Shown: positions 18,476 to 27,405 of the stretch, one piece after another | How positions within the stretch are numbered: position 1 is the stretch's first letter | Layout of the letters: each line of letters starts with the position of its first letter | DNA from: Flavobacteria bacterium GWA2_35_26 | GTDB taxonomy: Bacteria > Bacteroidota > Bacteroidia > Flavobacteriales > Flavobacteriaceae | Direction of reading: 5' to 3' | DNA: 64,000 nucleotides | Assembly: GCA_001800905.1 (NCBI GenBank) | Contig: MGWH01000002.1 | Location: 248,001-312,000 of the forward strand | The notes under the pieces: generated by a model | The model's database searches: none | What the model was told of the DNA's origin: nothing | Seen by the model: the letters and a program-made list of their open reading frames with translations, nothing else | Position numbers and translations under genes: made by a program

Positions 18476-19273
18476 TTAATTCAGTATAAACCGTTTCACG
18501 ACCTCTGCTACACCATGATCATTGTTTGAAGCGACAATTACGTCAGCACGGTCACGCAATTCCGGAGTTACATTATCCACCCAAACGCCTAATCCGGCAT
18601 ATTCTACCATGGTTAAATCGTTACCCGCATTGCCCACCGCAATAATTTCTTGTTGGTGAATATTCAATTTCTCGGCTAAGAATTTAATGCTAGCCGCTTT
18701 GTCTATTCCGTTTTGTGCTACCTCCAAAAAGAAAGGCTTGGACATACACACGCTTAAATGCGGCATAGCTTCTTTCAAATGAATTTCCACGTTTTTAAGA
18801 TATTCAGGATCTTCTAGCAAAATACATTTAATGGCTGAAGATTGTACTTCGGCTTTAAAATTAGGCACTTTGTTATGAGCTAAACCGGTAATATTTTTTT
18901 CAACATCAATGTATTGTGAATCCGTTTCACTTACAATTTGATTATTGACATAAGTGATAATGTGCGTTTTGTGTGCTACACTATAATCGTACAAAGCATG
19001 AATTTGTTCTTGCGTTAACGTTTGCTCAAAAATGATTTCATTATTGGATAAATCGGTAATCACGGCTCCGTTATACGAAATCATATAGGAATCGTCCAAT
19101 TCTAATTCTTTGGCGTAAGCCGTCATGGCAGGTGTTGGTCTTCCAGAAGCCAAAACCACGTATACTCCCATCGCTTTGGCTTGAGCCAACATTTTTTTAT
19201 TCTCTTTAGAAATGGTGTGGTCATCAGTCAACAAGGTGTCGTCCATGTCCAAAACCAGCATTTTGTATTTCAT
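18476..19273 (-). CDS. Cof-type HAD-IIB phosphatase
   Basis: The 265-residue cytoplasmic phosphatase has motif I DMDDTLL (nucleophile D9, D11), motif II in VVLASGR, an inserted C2-type cap (about 85-190) and motif III/IV in GNAGNDLTMVEYAG. The ending GVAEVVKRFIL is typical of the Cof/YidA group. These enzymes dephosphorylate sugar phosphates, nucleotides or flavin derivatives with broad specificity, so no substrate is assigned. It is 18 bases downstream of the DUF2007 gene and should be transcribed with it; the repeat element follows it before mtaB. Confidence 0.9.
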   Translation of the reverse strand: MKYKMLVLDMDDTLLTDDHTISKENKKMLAQAKAMGVYVVLASGRPTPAMTAYAKELELDDSYMISYNGAVITDLSNNEIIFEQTLTQEQIHALYDYSVAHKTHIITYVNNQIVSETDSQYIDVEKNITGLAHNKVPNFKAEVQSSAIKCILLEDPEYLKNVEIHLKEAMPHLSVCMSKPFFLEVAQNGIDKAASIKFLAEKLNIHQQEIIAVGNAGNDLTMVEYAGLGVWVDNVTPELRDRADVIVASNNDHGVAEVVKRFILN

Positions 19274-19291
19274 CTCAACTGGGTTTCTGAA

Positions 19292-19510
19292 TTAAATACT
19301 CATTCTGAATTCTTCAATCACTGGATTGGCTTTAGCAAAATCAGTTTCTTGAATAAACAATTCCACCGCTAAATCGGAATTGCCAAACCCACCCAATCGC
19401 GCCGATTGAATATTGTCTTTCTTCATTGTAGTTACTCCTGCTTCTTCTAATTTTTCTTGCAAGCCCATCGCTAAGACTTCACTTCCAGAAAACACTTTCA
19501 TTAATCCCAT
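19292..19510 (-). CDS. DUF2007 putative signal-transducing protein
   Basis: The 72-residue protein has the ferredoxin-like DUF2007 pattern: a first strand MKVFSGSE, a helix EVLAMGLQEKLEEAGV, a middle strand and a final FAKANPVIEEF helix with a short tail. The family is annotated as putative signal transduction because of similarity to the PII fold, but no function is established. Met1 and Met4 are both possible starts. It sits between the half-helicase (18 bases) and the HAD phosphatase (18 bases) in the same direction, so all three are probably one transcript. Confidence 0.82.
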   Translation of the reverse strand: MGLMKVFSGSEVLAMGLQEKLEEAGVTTMKKDNIQSARLGGFGNSDLAVELFIQETDFAKANPVIEEFRMSI

Positions 19511-19528
19511 AATACTTTATCTATTTTT

Positions 19529-20170
19529 TTATTCTTCCTCTTCTTCGCTTTCTTCGTCGTCTTCAAAATCAAATTCAAACGGCTCTAACAACATTTTATC
19601 TGCCAAAATAGCTACACGTTCTGTATATTGTTCTGTAAAAATGATGCGTTGGGTTTTGGCTATACTATTGGAAATACGCATGATTTTTGTTTCATGACGC
19701 AATTTCAAAATAGGATCGGCATCATCTAAAATGAATAGTTTCAAACGGTTGACATTATAACCTGCAGTAGAAAACATATCATTCAATTTGTTGGGTGTAC
19801 CAATCAAAACGTCGATTCCAGTTGAAATATAATTTTTGTCATAATCCGTGTCGCCCTTATCATGAACACCATACACTTCTAGCGGATCATATTTGCCATA
19901 TTCTTCAAACAAAGCTTCCATTTCCAACACCTTTGCTTTATCTTCAACGATAATCAAGGCGCGTGGAGATTCTTCATGTTTTCCGGCTAATTGCTGAATA
20001 ACATTCAGGACAATTGTAGTCGTTTTACCACTTCCCTTTGGCGCTACAATCAAACAATCAGCACCACTTTTAATGGTAGAAAAAGTTTCTTGTTGCAATT
20101 CATTGGCTTCCGTTAAACCGCTTTCGATTAAAGCATTTTGAAGGGCTTCGTTTATTTTTTTTAATTTCAT
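19529..20170 (-). CDS. Single-domain DEAD-box helicase-like protein, degenerate
   Basis: The 213-residue protein contains only the first RecA-like domain of a DEAD-box RNA helicase. It has Walker A APKGSGKTT at 43-51, motif Ib IGTPNKL at 123-129 and a motif II region FILDDAD at 147-152 where DEAD is replaced by D-D-A-D. Motif III SAT is replaced by FTE (178-180). The second RecA domain with motifs IV-VI is absent, and the chain ends in a very acidic tail (DFEDDEESEEEEE). It has its own clean start and stop, so this is not a recent truncation visible in the DNA: the next gene begins 18 bases on with no leftover helicase sequence. Helicase activity alone is unlikely; an ATP-dependent RNA- or protein-binding role is possible. 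Confidence 0.82.
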   Translation of the reverse strand: MKLKKINEALQNALIESGLTEANELQQETFSTIKSGADCLIVAPKGSGKTTTIVLNVIQQLAGKHEESPRALIIVEDKAKVLEMEALFEEYGKYDPLEVYGVHDKGDTDYDKNYISTGIDVLIGTPNKLNDMFSTAGYNVNRLKLFILDDADPILKLRHETKIMRISNSIAKTQRIIFTEQYTERVAILADKMLLEPFEFDFEDDEESEEEEE

Positions 20171-20208
20171 TCTGTTTTTTTAATAAGCCAGTACACTCGC
20201 TTTTTTAT

Positions 20209-21372
20209 TTATTTACTTGCAAATAGTGTTACATCTTGTTCTGAGATTTCGTTACCTCCCAGAATAATTAAACGTTCCACCACATTGCGCAATTCTCTTA
20301 TATTTCCTGTCCAATCGTATTCTTGCAACAACTGAATCGCCTTTATTGAAAACGACTTCACTGCAGTTCCTTGTTCGGAAGCTATCTTCTCAGCAAAATG
20401 AGTAATCAACATGGGGATGTCTTCTCTCCTTTGGTTCAATTCTGGCACTTTGATTAAAATGACAGCCAATCGATGGTATAAATCTTCACGAAAACGCCCT
20501 TCGGCAATCTCTTTTTTCAAATCTTTATTGGTTGCAGCTACTACACGCACATCGACTTTGATGTCTTTGTCGGCACCCACTCGAGTAATCACATTTTCTT
20601 GTAATGCGCGTAGCACTTTGGCTTGAGCCGAAAGACTCATATCGCCAATTTCGTCTAAGAAAATTGTTCCTTTATCTGCCGCTTCAAACTTACCTGCACG
20701 GTCTTTCACCGCTGAAGTAAAAGCGCCTTTAACATGACCAAACAATTCACTTTCTATCAATTCTGACGGAATTGCGGCACAATTCACTTCTACCAAAGGG
20801 AAATTAGCGCGTTCACTTTTCTCGTGTAATTGATGGGCAACCAATTCCTTTCCTGTTCCGTTAGGACCTGTAATCATGACACGGGCTTCGGTTGGCGCTA
20901 CTTTTTCAATCAGTAATTTGATATGGTTTATTGCTTCGCTTTCGCCAATAATTTCATAGTTCTTGCTGACTTTTTTCTTCAAAATGGTATTTTCGACTAC
21001 CAATTGTTTTTTGTCCAACGCATTTCGAACCGTGTTTAACAATCGATTCAAATCGGGCGGTTTCGAAATGTAATCAAACGCCCCCAAACGCATCGTATTA
21101 ATTGCCGTTTCCATATCGCCATGACCTGAAATCATAACCATAGGAATTTCTGGTTTTATTTTTTTAACCGCTTCGAGTAATTCGACACCATCCATTTTTG
21201 GCATTTTGATGTCGCATAAAACCAAATCGTAATCGGTATTTTTGATCTTTTCATAGCCCGCAGCACCATCTTCGGCTTCCTCTAGGGTATAAGACGCATT
21301 TTCTTCCGAAAGAATTTTAACTAAAACTCTTCGGATTGCGGCTTCGTCTTCTATGATTAAGATTTTACTCAT
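20209..21372 (-). CDS. NtrC-family response regulator lacking the DNA-binding domain
   Basis: The 387-residue protein has a receiver domain (1-120) with phosphoacceptor D54 (LVLCDIKMPKMDG) and a sigma-54 AAA+ domain (about 140-385). The latter has Walker A GPNGTGKE at 169-176, FLDEIGDMS as Walker B and RFREDLYHRL. The loop that normally reads GAFTGA is GAFTSA at 216-221. The chain ends about 10 residues after the AAA+ C-terminal helices (NIRELRNVVERL), so the usual Fis-type HTH is missing. It would therefore activate sigma-54 promoters from solution or have another function. No histidine kinase is adjacent. It is 75 bases downstream of the ABC permease gene. Confidence 0.9.
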   Translation of the reverse strand: MSKILIIEDEAAIRRVLVKILSEENASYTLEEAEDGAAGYEKIKNTDYDLVLCDIKMPKMDGVELLEAVKKIKPEIPMVMISGHGDMETAINTMRLGAFDYISKPPDLNRLLNTVRNALDKKQLVVENTILKKKVSKNYEIIGESEAINHIKLLIEKVAPTEARVMITGPNGTGKELVAHQLHEKSERANFPLVEVNCAAIPSELIESELFGHVKGAFTSAVKDRAGKFEAADKGTIFLDEIGDMSLSAQAKVLRALQENVITRVGADKDIKVDVRVVAATNKDLKKEIAEGRFREDLYHRLAVILIKVPELNQRREDIPMLITHFAEKIASEQGTAVKSFSIKAIQLLQEYDWTGNIRELRNVVERLIILGGNEISEQDVTLFASK

Positions 21373-21447
21373 TTTTGAACAGGTTATATGTTGATTTGGT
21401 TATTTGGTTAAAACTATTAAACTTATAACCTTTTAAACTCATACACA

Positions 21448-22764
21448 TTAATACTTCAGCCATCTGTATAATTCTTTCCAAGTTGGTTTTTTGCCGTACA
21501 TCAAAATACCTACACGGTAAATTTTGGAAGCAAACCAAACTACAAAAAAGAAAGTAGCAAATAATAGGGTAATCGATAATGCAATTTGCCACAAAGGTAC
21601 GCCAAACGGAATACGCATCAACATCACAATAGGTGAAGTCAGCGGTACCATTGAAAAAATTGTAGCAACAGTTCCATGCGGATCGTTCACTACCGTAAAA
21701 AATCCGATGTAAACTCCTAATACCAAAGGCATAATTATAGGCAGTAAAAATTGTTGCGAATCGGTTTCATTATCCACAGCAGCTCCAATAGCTGCATAAA
21801 AAGAACTATACAAAAAGTAGCCACCGATGAAATAAATAACAAAGCAACTCAAAATTGCAGCAATGGGTAAATTCAAGATTTCAGCCACGTACATTTGAGC
21901 AGATGTGGCTAACTCATTTTGTGCTGATTGCATCATTTCGGGCGGAATTTGATTGGTAGCACCAACATTGGCACCCAAAAATACCGATGCTGAAAACAGC
22001 AAACCTAATCCAATAATAGCCCAAATAAAGAATTGCAGAATTCCCGCTAAGGAAGTGCCTATGATTTTTCCCATCATCAATTGAAACGGTCGTACCGATG
22101 AAATAATGATTTCGATAATACGATTCGTTTTTTCTTCAATCACCGAACGCATCACCATATTCCCATAAATGATAATGAACATCATAATCAAATAACCGAA
22201 AGCACCTCCAATGGCAATTTTGATTTCGTTCAAGCCTTTCAAACTTTGTTCTCCAGAAGCTTTTTTCAAATTGATAGCCACCTTGGCTTCTGCTTGATGA
22301 ATGGCTAGAGTATCCAAATGCGCTGCTTCAAAATTGGCCAATGTCATTTTCTTTGCAATAACATCTTGAGTTTTTTCGATAAACGATATGCTTGGACTTT
22401 CGTTTGAAATGAACTGAATTTCGTTTTCTAAAGCGGCATTATTCTTTGCTTTTGGAATGAACAAAACGCCTTCGTATGCTTCTTCTTCAATACTTTTTTT
22501 GAGTGTTGGCAAATCAATCGCCGATACATCTTGATAGTTATATTCTTCTGATGGTTTGTTTTTAGCGAGAAATTCATTGACAAATCGACCTGTTTCATCA
22601 TGAATTGCAATTTGTCTTGTATCTGCTTTCATGGAACTCAAATAGCCTACAAACATAGCAATACCTACAAATAGTAATGGACTTAAAAAAGTCATTACAA
22701 TAAAGGATTTATTGCGCACCTTGGCAATAAATTCTCTTTTGATAATTAATGAAATGATACTCAT
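21448..22764 (-). CDS. ABC-2 type transporter permease (NatB-like)
   Basis: This 438-residue inner-membrane subunit has one helix at the N-terminus (about 20-40), a large extracytoplasmic domain (about 45-200), and a C-terminal group of about five helices. The NGN-containing segment and RSVIEEKTNRIIEIIISSV, which precede the second helix group, are typical of the NatB/YhaP ABC-2 permeases. Partner ATPase is the gene 7 bases upstream. Members export Na+, drugs or unknown compounds; no substrate is indicated. The start ATG at 22764 directly follows the ATPase stop, implying translational coupling. Confidence 0.88.
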   Translation of the reverse strand: MSIISLIIKREFIAKVRNKSFIVMTFLSPLLFVGIAMFVGYLSSMKADTRQIAIHDETGRFVNEFLAKNKPSEEYNYQDVSAIDLPTLKKSIEEEAYEGVLFIPKAKNNAALENEIQFISNESPSISFIEKTQDVIAKKMTLANFEAAHLDTLAIHQAEAKVAINLKKASGEQSLKGLNEIKIAIGGAFGYLIMMFIIIYGNMVMRSVIEEKTNRIIEIIISSVRPFQLMMGKIIGTSLAGILQFFIWAIIGLGLLFSASVFLGANVGATNQIPPEMMQSAQNELATSAQMYVAEILNLPIAAILSCFVIYFIGGYFLYSSFYAAIGAAVDNETDSQQFLLPIIMPLVLGVYIGFFTVVNDPHGTVATIFSMVPLTSPIVMLMRIPFGVPLWQIALSITLLFATFFFVVWFASKIYRVGILMYGKKPTWKELYRWLKY

Positions 22765-22771
22765 TTGGCTT

Positions 22772-23695
22772 TTATTTACTGGTTACTGTTTGAATAAATA
22801 TATCATTGACACTTGGAATTTTTTCCATAAAATGAGTGACTTGTCCGCGTTGTGTTAGAATATGCAACAGCTCATTTGGACTAGCTGTTCCCAATTGAAC
22901 TTCTAATTTCAATTCATTATTTAATGATTTAAAATGTGCCGGTGACAAGGTAAATTTTTGAGTAATATCATACATCAAACCTTCAACATTATCCGTCAGA
23001 ATACCAACTTCAAAACTATTGGTTCTGTATTGTTTTCTAACCTCATCCAATTTACCTTCGATCAATTTATTGGATTGGTGAATCAAAGCGATATCATCGC
23101 ACAATTCTTCAACACTTTCCATTCGGTGTGTCGAAAAAATAATGGTCGACCCTTGTTCTTTCAAGGCTAAAATTTCATCTTTAATAATATTGGCATTCAC
23201 AGGGTCAAAGCCAGAAAATGGTTCGTCAAAAATCAACAATTTAGGTTGGTGCAAAACACAAACTACAAATTGGATTTTTTGCGCCATTCCTTTAGAAAGC
23301 TCTTGAATTTTTTTATTCCACCAACCTTGAATTCCAAGACGATCAAACCAATAATCGAGTTGCTTTTTCGCTTCGGCTTTGGATAAGCCTTTCATTTGTG
23401 CCAAATACAAACACTGCTCGCCCACTTTCATACTCTTGTATAAACCGCGTTCTTCGGGAAGGTAACCAATGTATTGTACGTGTTTGGGTTGCAATTTTTC
23501 GCCATCCAAAATAATTTCACCGCTATCGGGTAAAGTGATTTGGTTAATGATGCGAATCAAAGAGGTTTTTCCTGCTCCATTTGGCCCTAACAAACCGTAA
23601 ATACTGCCTTTAGGAACCGATAAAGAAACTTCGTTTAGCGCGACGTAATCGCCGTATTGCTTCACTATTTTATTAACTTCAAGTAAATTACTCAT
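22772..23695 (-). CDS. ABC transporter ATP-binding protein (NatA-like)
   Basis: This 307-residue ATPase has Walker A GPNGAGKTS, a Q-loop at GYLPEERGLYKSM, signature ELSKGMAQKIQFV (LSKGM in place of LSGGQ, common in this group), Walker B LLIFDEPFSGFDP and H-loop STHRMES. A C-terminal regulatory extension of about 80 residues follows, as in NatA and DUF4162-bearing proteins. It energises the permease encoded 7 bases downstream. It is the first gene of the run that continues through the response regulator to the HAD phosphatase. Confidence 0.93.
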   Translation of the reverse strand: MSNLLEVNKIVKQYGDYVALNEVSLSVPKGSIYGLLGPNGAGKTSLIRIINQITLPDSGEIILDGEKLQPKHVQYIGYLPEERGLYKSMKVGEQCLYLAQMKGLSKAEAKKQLDYWFDRLGIQGWWNKKIQELSKGMAQKIQFVVCVLHQPKLLIFDEPFSGFDPVNANIIKDEILALKEQGSTIIFSTHRMESVEELCDDIALIHQSNKLIEGKLDEVRKQYRTNSFEVGILTDNVEGLMYDITQKFTLSPAHFKSLNNELKLEVQLGTASPNELLHILTQRGQVTHFMEKIPSVNDIFIQTVTSK

Positions 23696-23775
23696 ACTGA
23701 ATTTGGATATTAATCACTTTTATCTTTGGGTGTGTAAAAGTACAGAATTAGTACCTAATTAGTTGGTTTTGTTAC

Positions 23776-23811
23776 ATAAAAAAACCCACCCTTATTTAGA
23801 ACAAGGATGGG
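23776..23811 (-). terminator. Terminator after dnaJ
   Basis: The minus strand reads CCCATCCTT, a 9-base loop and AAGGGTGGG (one mismatch), then a run of T. It lies 30 bases after the dnaJ stop. Confidence 0.85.
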
Positions 23812-23841
23812 AAAATAAATTTTTATTGTGTCATCGAAAAA

Positions 23842-24960
23842 CTACGAAAACATATCTTTTACTTTTTCAAAAAATGACTTGTCTGATTTCTCTGGACTAG
23901 GAGCAAAATTATCATCCCCAAGATTACTCTCAAAGAATTGCTTTTGTTCCTTATTCAAGGTTTTTGGTGTCCAAACATTCACATGAACTAACAAGTCTCC
24001 ATTTCCGTATCCATTCAAACTCGGAATTCCTTTTCCTTTTAAACGAAGAATTTTACCGGATTGAATTCCTTCTTCTAGTTTGATTCTTACTTTTCCGTTA
24101 ACTGCTTCGATATCTTTAGATACACCTAAAACCGCTTCTGAAAAACTGATGTATAAATCATAATGCAAATTCTCTCCTTCACGTTTCAAGAACTCGTGTT
24201 CAATTTCTTCAATAGCAACAATCAAATCACCTGGAACACTGTTCCCTGGTGCGTCATTACCTTTATTAGATACTTTCAATTGCATACCGTCAACTACTCC
24301 AGCAGGAATTTTAATCGCTACTGTTTCGTCTTCTTGAATCATCCCTTGCGAATCCGCATTGGCAGGTTTTTTGTCTAATAACTGACCCGTTCCTCCACAA
24401 GTTGGACAAGTTGAAGCCGATTGCATTCTCCCCAAAATAGTATTGGTCACACGCATTACTTGACCTTGACCATTACAAGTCGAACAAGTTTTGTAAGATA
24501 CGCCTTGAGCCTGAACTTTACGTTTTACTTTGACTTTTTTCTCCACACCATTGGCAATCTCTTCCAAAGTCAATTTAACTTTGATACGCAAATTGCTACC
24601 TTTAGTCCGACGAGGTCCGCTGCTTCTACCACCGCCAAATCCGCCTCCGAATCCACCTCCAAAAATGTCTCCGAACTGACTGAAAATATCATCCATATTC
24701 ATGCCGCCATGTCCGCCACCATAACCACCGCCAGCACCATCAAAAGCTTGATGTCCGTACTGATCGTATTTGGCTTTTTTCTGAGGATCGCTCAAGACTT
24801 CATAAGCTTCAGCAGCTAATTTGAAGTTTTCTTCCGCTTCCTTATCACCTGGATTTTTGTCAGGATGGTATTTAATTGCCGATTTTCTATAGGCTTTCTT
24901 GATTTCTGCAGCATCTGCACCTTTTGAAATGCCTAATATTTCGTAAAAATCTTTTTTCAT
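23842..24960 (-). CDS. dnaJ: Chaperone DnaJ (Hsp40), with half the usual zinc motifs
   Basis: The 372-residue co-chaperone stimulates DnaK ATPase and delivers clients. The J domain (1-70) has HPD at 32-34, followed by a Gly/Phe-rich linker (75-112). Two C-terminal beta domains have the expected IKIPAGVVDGMQLKVSGxG-like and LNGYGNGDLLVHVNV segments. The cysteine domain is short: only two CxxCxGxG-type motifs occur, C159-STC-NGQG and C185-PTC-GGTG, instead of the four found in most DnaJ. With four cysteines it can hold one zinc rather than two. The rest is full length, so the loss is specific to the zinc domain. It follows grpE by 32 bases; dnaK is not in the window. Confidence 0.95.
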   Translation of the reverse strand: MKKDFYEILGISKGADAAEIKKAYRKSAIKYHPDKNPGDKEAEENFKLAAEAYEVLSDPQKKAKYDQYGHQAFDGAGGGYGGGHGGMNMDDIFSQFGDIFGGGFGGGFGGGRSSGPRRTKGSNLRIKVKLTLEEIANGVEKKVKVKRKVQAQGVSYKTCSTCNGQGQVMRVTNTILGRMQSASTCPTCGGTGQLLDKKPANADSQGMIQEDETVAIKIPAGVVDGMQLKVSNKGNDAPGNSVPGDLIVAIEEIEHEFLKREGENLHYDLYISFSEAVLGVSKDIEAVNGKVRIKLEEGIQSGKILRLKGKGIPSLNGYGNGDLLVHVNVWTPKTLNKEQKQFFESNLGDDNFAPSPEKSDKSFFEKVKDMFS

Positions 24961-24992
24961 AATTCCAATTATTCCAAATTATACGATTTGGT

Positions 24993-25571
24993 TTAGTTAC
25001 CAATAACCACTTTTGGGAAACGGATAATTTTATCTCCTAATTTGTATCCTTTCTCTAGAACGTCTACAATTTTTCCTTTCATTTTGTCAGAAGGCGCTGG
25101 AATTTGAGTGATTGCTTCAGCAAAATCAGCATCAAATGCATCACCCGCTTTAACCTCTACTTCTTCTAATCCTTTACCTACCAAAGTAGATTTTAATTTT
25201 TCATGAATTAATTCTACTCCTTTTACCAACGATTCATCTCCTGATTTACTGATTTCAACTAAAGCTCTGTCAAAATCATCCAAAATAGGAAGCATCGCTA
25301 ACAAGACTTCTTGGTTTGCCGTTTTGAAAAGCTCTATACGTTCCTTTGAAGTTCTTCTTTTGTAATTTTCAAATTCAGCAAATAATCGCAAAAATTTATC
25401 TTTTTCTGCCGCTAAATCTAAGGCTAATTGTTCTTCAACAGGTAATTCTTCGACACTTGCTTGTTCTTCATTGGCCTGTGTTTCCACTGGTGTTCCTTCT
25501 AATTCTTGATCGATTTCTGTTTTTTCAGTAGTCATTGTACTTGTATTTTTAAAAATGTTCTTAAACTTCAT
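24993..25571 (-). CDS. grpE: GrpE nucleotide exchange factor
   Basis: The 192-residue protein has an acidic, disordered N-terminus (about 1-50), a long coiled-coil helix with KFLRLFAEFENYKRRTSKER, and the C-terminal beta domain ending GYKLGDKIIRFPKVVIGN. It drives ADP release from DnaK and acts as a dimer. Two starts are possible, 25571 (MKFKNIFKN) and 25535 (MTTEKTEI); both are downstream of the promoter. It shares a transcript with dnaJ. The promoter is a clear vegetative one; no CIRCE element was seen, so heat control, if any, works another way. Confidence 0.95.
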   Translation of the reverse strand: MKFKNIFKNTSTMTTEKTEIDQELEGTPVETQANEEQASVEELPVEEQLALDLAAEKDKFLRLFAEFENYKRRTSKERIELFKTANQEVLLAMLPILDDFDRALVEISKSGDESLVKGVELIHEKLKSTLVGKGLEEVEVKAGDAFDADFAEAITQIPAPSDKMKGKIVDVLEKGYKLGDKIIRFPKVVIGN

Positions 25572-25591
25572 TTTAATTTGTTTTGCGATTG

Positions 25592-25623
25592 CAAAAGTAC
25601 TGCCAAATCTTTAATAATGTCAA
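25592..25623 (-). promoter_or_regulatory. Promoter of grpE-dnaJ (TTG-21-TACTTTTG)
   Basis: On the minus strand TTG (25623-25621) and TACTTTTG (25599-25592) are 21 bases apart, a full match to the Bacteroidota vegetative promoter. The start codon follows 20 bases later. Confidence 0.75.
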
Positions 25624-25728
25624 ATTGTCACCTCAAAGACAGTAATTCAATTGGACAGCTACTTCAAAATTGATTACTAAACCTTTTTTGGTCAAATAAA
25701 ATTTAATAAAATTTTAAGACTATTTCGT

Positions 25729-25757
25729 TTTCGATTAGAGTAAGTTTGTAATCGAAA
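25729..25757. promoter_or_regulatory. Inverted repeat TTTCGATTA-11-TAATCGAAA upstream of grpE
   Basis: Two perfect 9-base arms lie 11 bases apart (25729-25737 and 25749-25757), about 130 bases before the grpE promoter; AATCGAAA occurs again near 25776. It lies in the 304-base gap between hisS and grpE, which otherwise holds only the hisS terminator and grpE promoter. A regulator site is possible; it is not followed by a T run, so it is not a terminator. Confidence 0.4.
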
Positions 25758-25840
25758 TAATTCACCAGTTTGGTTTGAATCGAAAAATGGAAATTAAGGT
25801 TGGTTTCTAAATAATTATTAATTCAGTATTACCTAATAGT

Positions 25841-25876
25841 AAAAAAAGCTTCGTTTTATCAAACGAAGCTTTTTTT
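25841..25876 (-). terminator. Terminator of hisS
   Basis: Perfect 16-base arms (AAAAAAAGCTTCGTTT and its complement) surround a TATC loop and abut the hisS stop codon. The T run needed on the minus strand is formed by the outer arm. Confidence 0.88.
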
Positions 25877-27246
25877 TATGCTAAAATTTTCTTTAGTTCC
25901 TCCAGACTGAGACCTTTTTGCTCTCCGGTTTGAAGGTTTTTTAAGGTAAACGTATTGGAGTTCATTTCTTGATCTCCCGCCATTACCGCAAAAGGAATAT
26001 TTCTTTTGTCTGCATGTTGGAATTGTTTAGCCAACTTGGCATTATCTGGGTACAACTCAACTTTTATTCCTGATTGGCGCAATTCTTTAATTGCTTTCAT
26101 AGCATAAAAAGCTTCGTTTTCGCCATAATTAATAAACAATGCTTGTGAACTTGCCGTAACTGTTGTTGGGAATAAACCCAATTCTTCAACAACCAAATAA
26201 ATACGGTCTAAACCAAAAGAGATTCCTACACCACTCATATTTTTTAATCCAAAAATACCAGTCAAATCATCGTAACGACCACCGCCTCCAATAGATCCCA
26301 TAGCAACTCCTTGCGGTGCTGCTACTTCAAAAATAGCTCCTGTATAATAATTCAACCCTCTTGCAAGAGTAACATCTAAATCTAAAATAGCAGTTGCCAA
26401 ACCAAGCGCAGTTACTTTATCGCAAATAAAACGCAACTCTTCTACTCCTTTCATCCCTTCAACGGAATCTGCCAATAAACCGGACAATTGGTTAATTTTC
26501 TCCGAAAAAGTACCCGTAAAGCTAAACAGAGGTTGCACCTTTGCAATCGCAGTTTCCGAAATCCCTTTTTCGATCATTTCCTTTTTAACTCCATCTTCAC
26601 CAATTTTGTCCAGCTTATCTAAAGCCACTGTAAAATCGATTAATTTGTCTGAAGCACCTATGACTTCTGCTATACCAGAAAGAATTTTTCTATTGTTTAT
26701 TTTAATGGTTACGCCATTTAATCCTAAAGCCGTAAAAACACCATCATACAACTGCACCAATTCCACTTCTTGCCATAAAGAGGTAGAACCTACCACATCG
26801 GCATCACATTGAAAAAATTCTCTGAAACGTCCTTTTTGTGGGCGATCAGCTCGCCAAACAGGTTGAATTTGATATCGTTTAAAAGGAAATTCAATTTCGT
26901 TTTGGTGTTGCACCACATAACGTGCAAATGGTACAGTCAAGTCATAACGCAAGGCTTTTTCTGAAATACTTGCTGTCAATTTGGTACTGTCTTTGACTTC
27001 TAAATGGGTGGCATTGGCTTTTGCCAAATAATCCCCTGAATTCAAAATTTTGAAAATCAAGCGATCTCCTTCTTCACCATATTTTCCCATTAAGGTTTCC
27101 GAATTTTCAAAAGAAGGTGTTTCAATGGGTTGAAAACCAAATTTTTGAAAATTACTTTTGATCACTTGGATTATATACTGACGTTTTGCAACCTCAGCAG
27201 GTGAAAAATCTCGGGTTCCTTTTGGAATACTTGGTTTTGATGCCAT
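25876..27246 (-). CDS. hisS: Histidyl-tRNA synthetase
   Basis: The 456-residue class II synthetase charges tRNA-His. Motif 1 lies in the first 60 residues ([30 protein letters not shown]). The histidine-specific segments follow: [14 protein letters not shown], motif 2 [36 protein letters not shown], and motif 3 GGGGRYDDL with GISFGLDRI. The C-terminal anticodon-binding domain is normal ([18 protein letters not shown]). It is slightly longer than the E. coli enzyme because of insertions. It is a single-gene transcript with its own terminator, divergent from the MacB-type permease gene. Confidence 0.96.
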   Translation of the reverse strand: MASKPSIPKGTRDFSPAEVAKRQYIIQVIKSNFQKFGFQPIETPSFENSETLMGKYGEEGDRLIFKILNSGDYLAKANATHLEVKDSTKLTASISEKALRYDLTVPFARYVVQHQNEIEFPFKRYQIQPVWRADRPQKGRFREFFQCDADVVGSTSLWQEVELVQLYDGVFTALGLNGVTIKINNRKILSGIAEVIGASDKLIDFTVALDKLDKIGEDGVKKEMIEKGISETAIAKVQPLFSFTGTFSEKINQLSGLLADSVEGMKGVEELRFICDKVTALGLATAILDLDVTLARGLNYYTGAIFEVAAPQGVAMGSIGGGGRYDDLTGIFGLKNMSGVGISFGLDRIYLVVEELGLFPTTVTASSQALFINYGENEAFYAMKAIKELRQSGIKVELYPDNAKLAKQFQHADKRNIPFAVMAGDQEMNSNTFTLKNLQTGEQKGLSLEELKKILA

Positions 27247-27405
27247 TATTTATGTACGATTTACGATATAGGTTGTACGATGTACTTTTATACTTTGAAT
27301 TTCTAGATACAAAATGCAATGCAAATATCTTATTTTTAAAATAAATAACCGCTCTTCTGAAGCAAACTTGTAACAAAAATTGTATTTTCGTGACAAATTG
27401 CTACT

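Noticed and set aside
24620..24740. Gly-rich tandem repeat in dnaJ as a novel repeat
   Set aside because: This is the normal Gly/Phe linker of DnaJ.
20209..24960. Defence or secretion island around the ABC transporter and response regulator
   Set aside because: All genes belong to housekeeping families with normal spacing; no mobile-element genes, direct repeats or composition change were seen.
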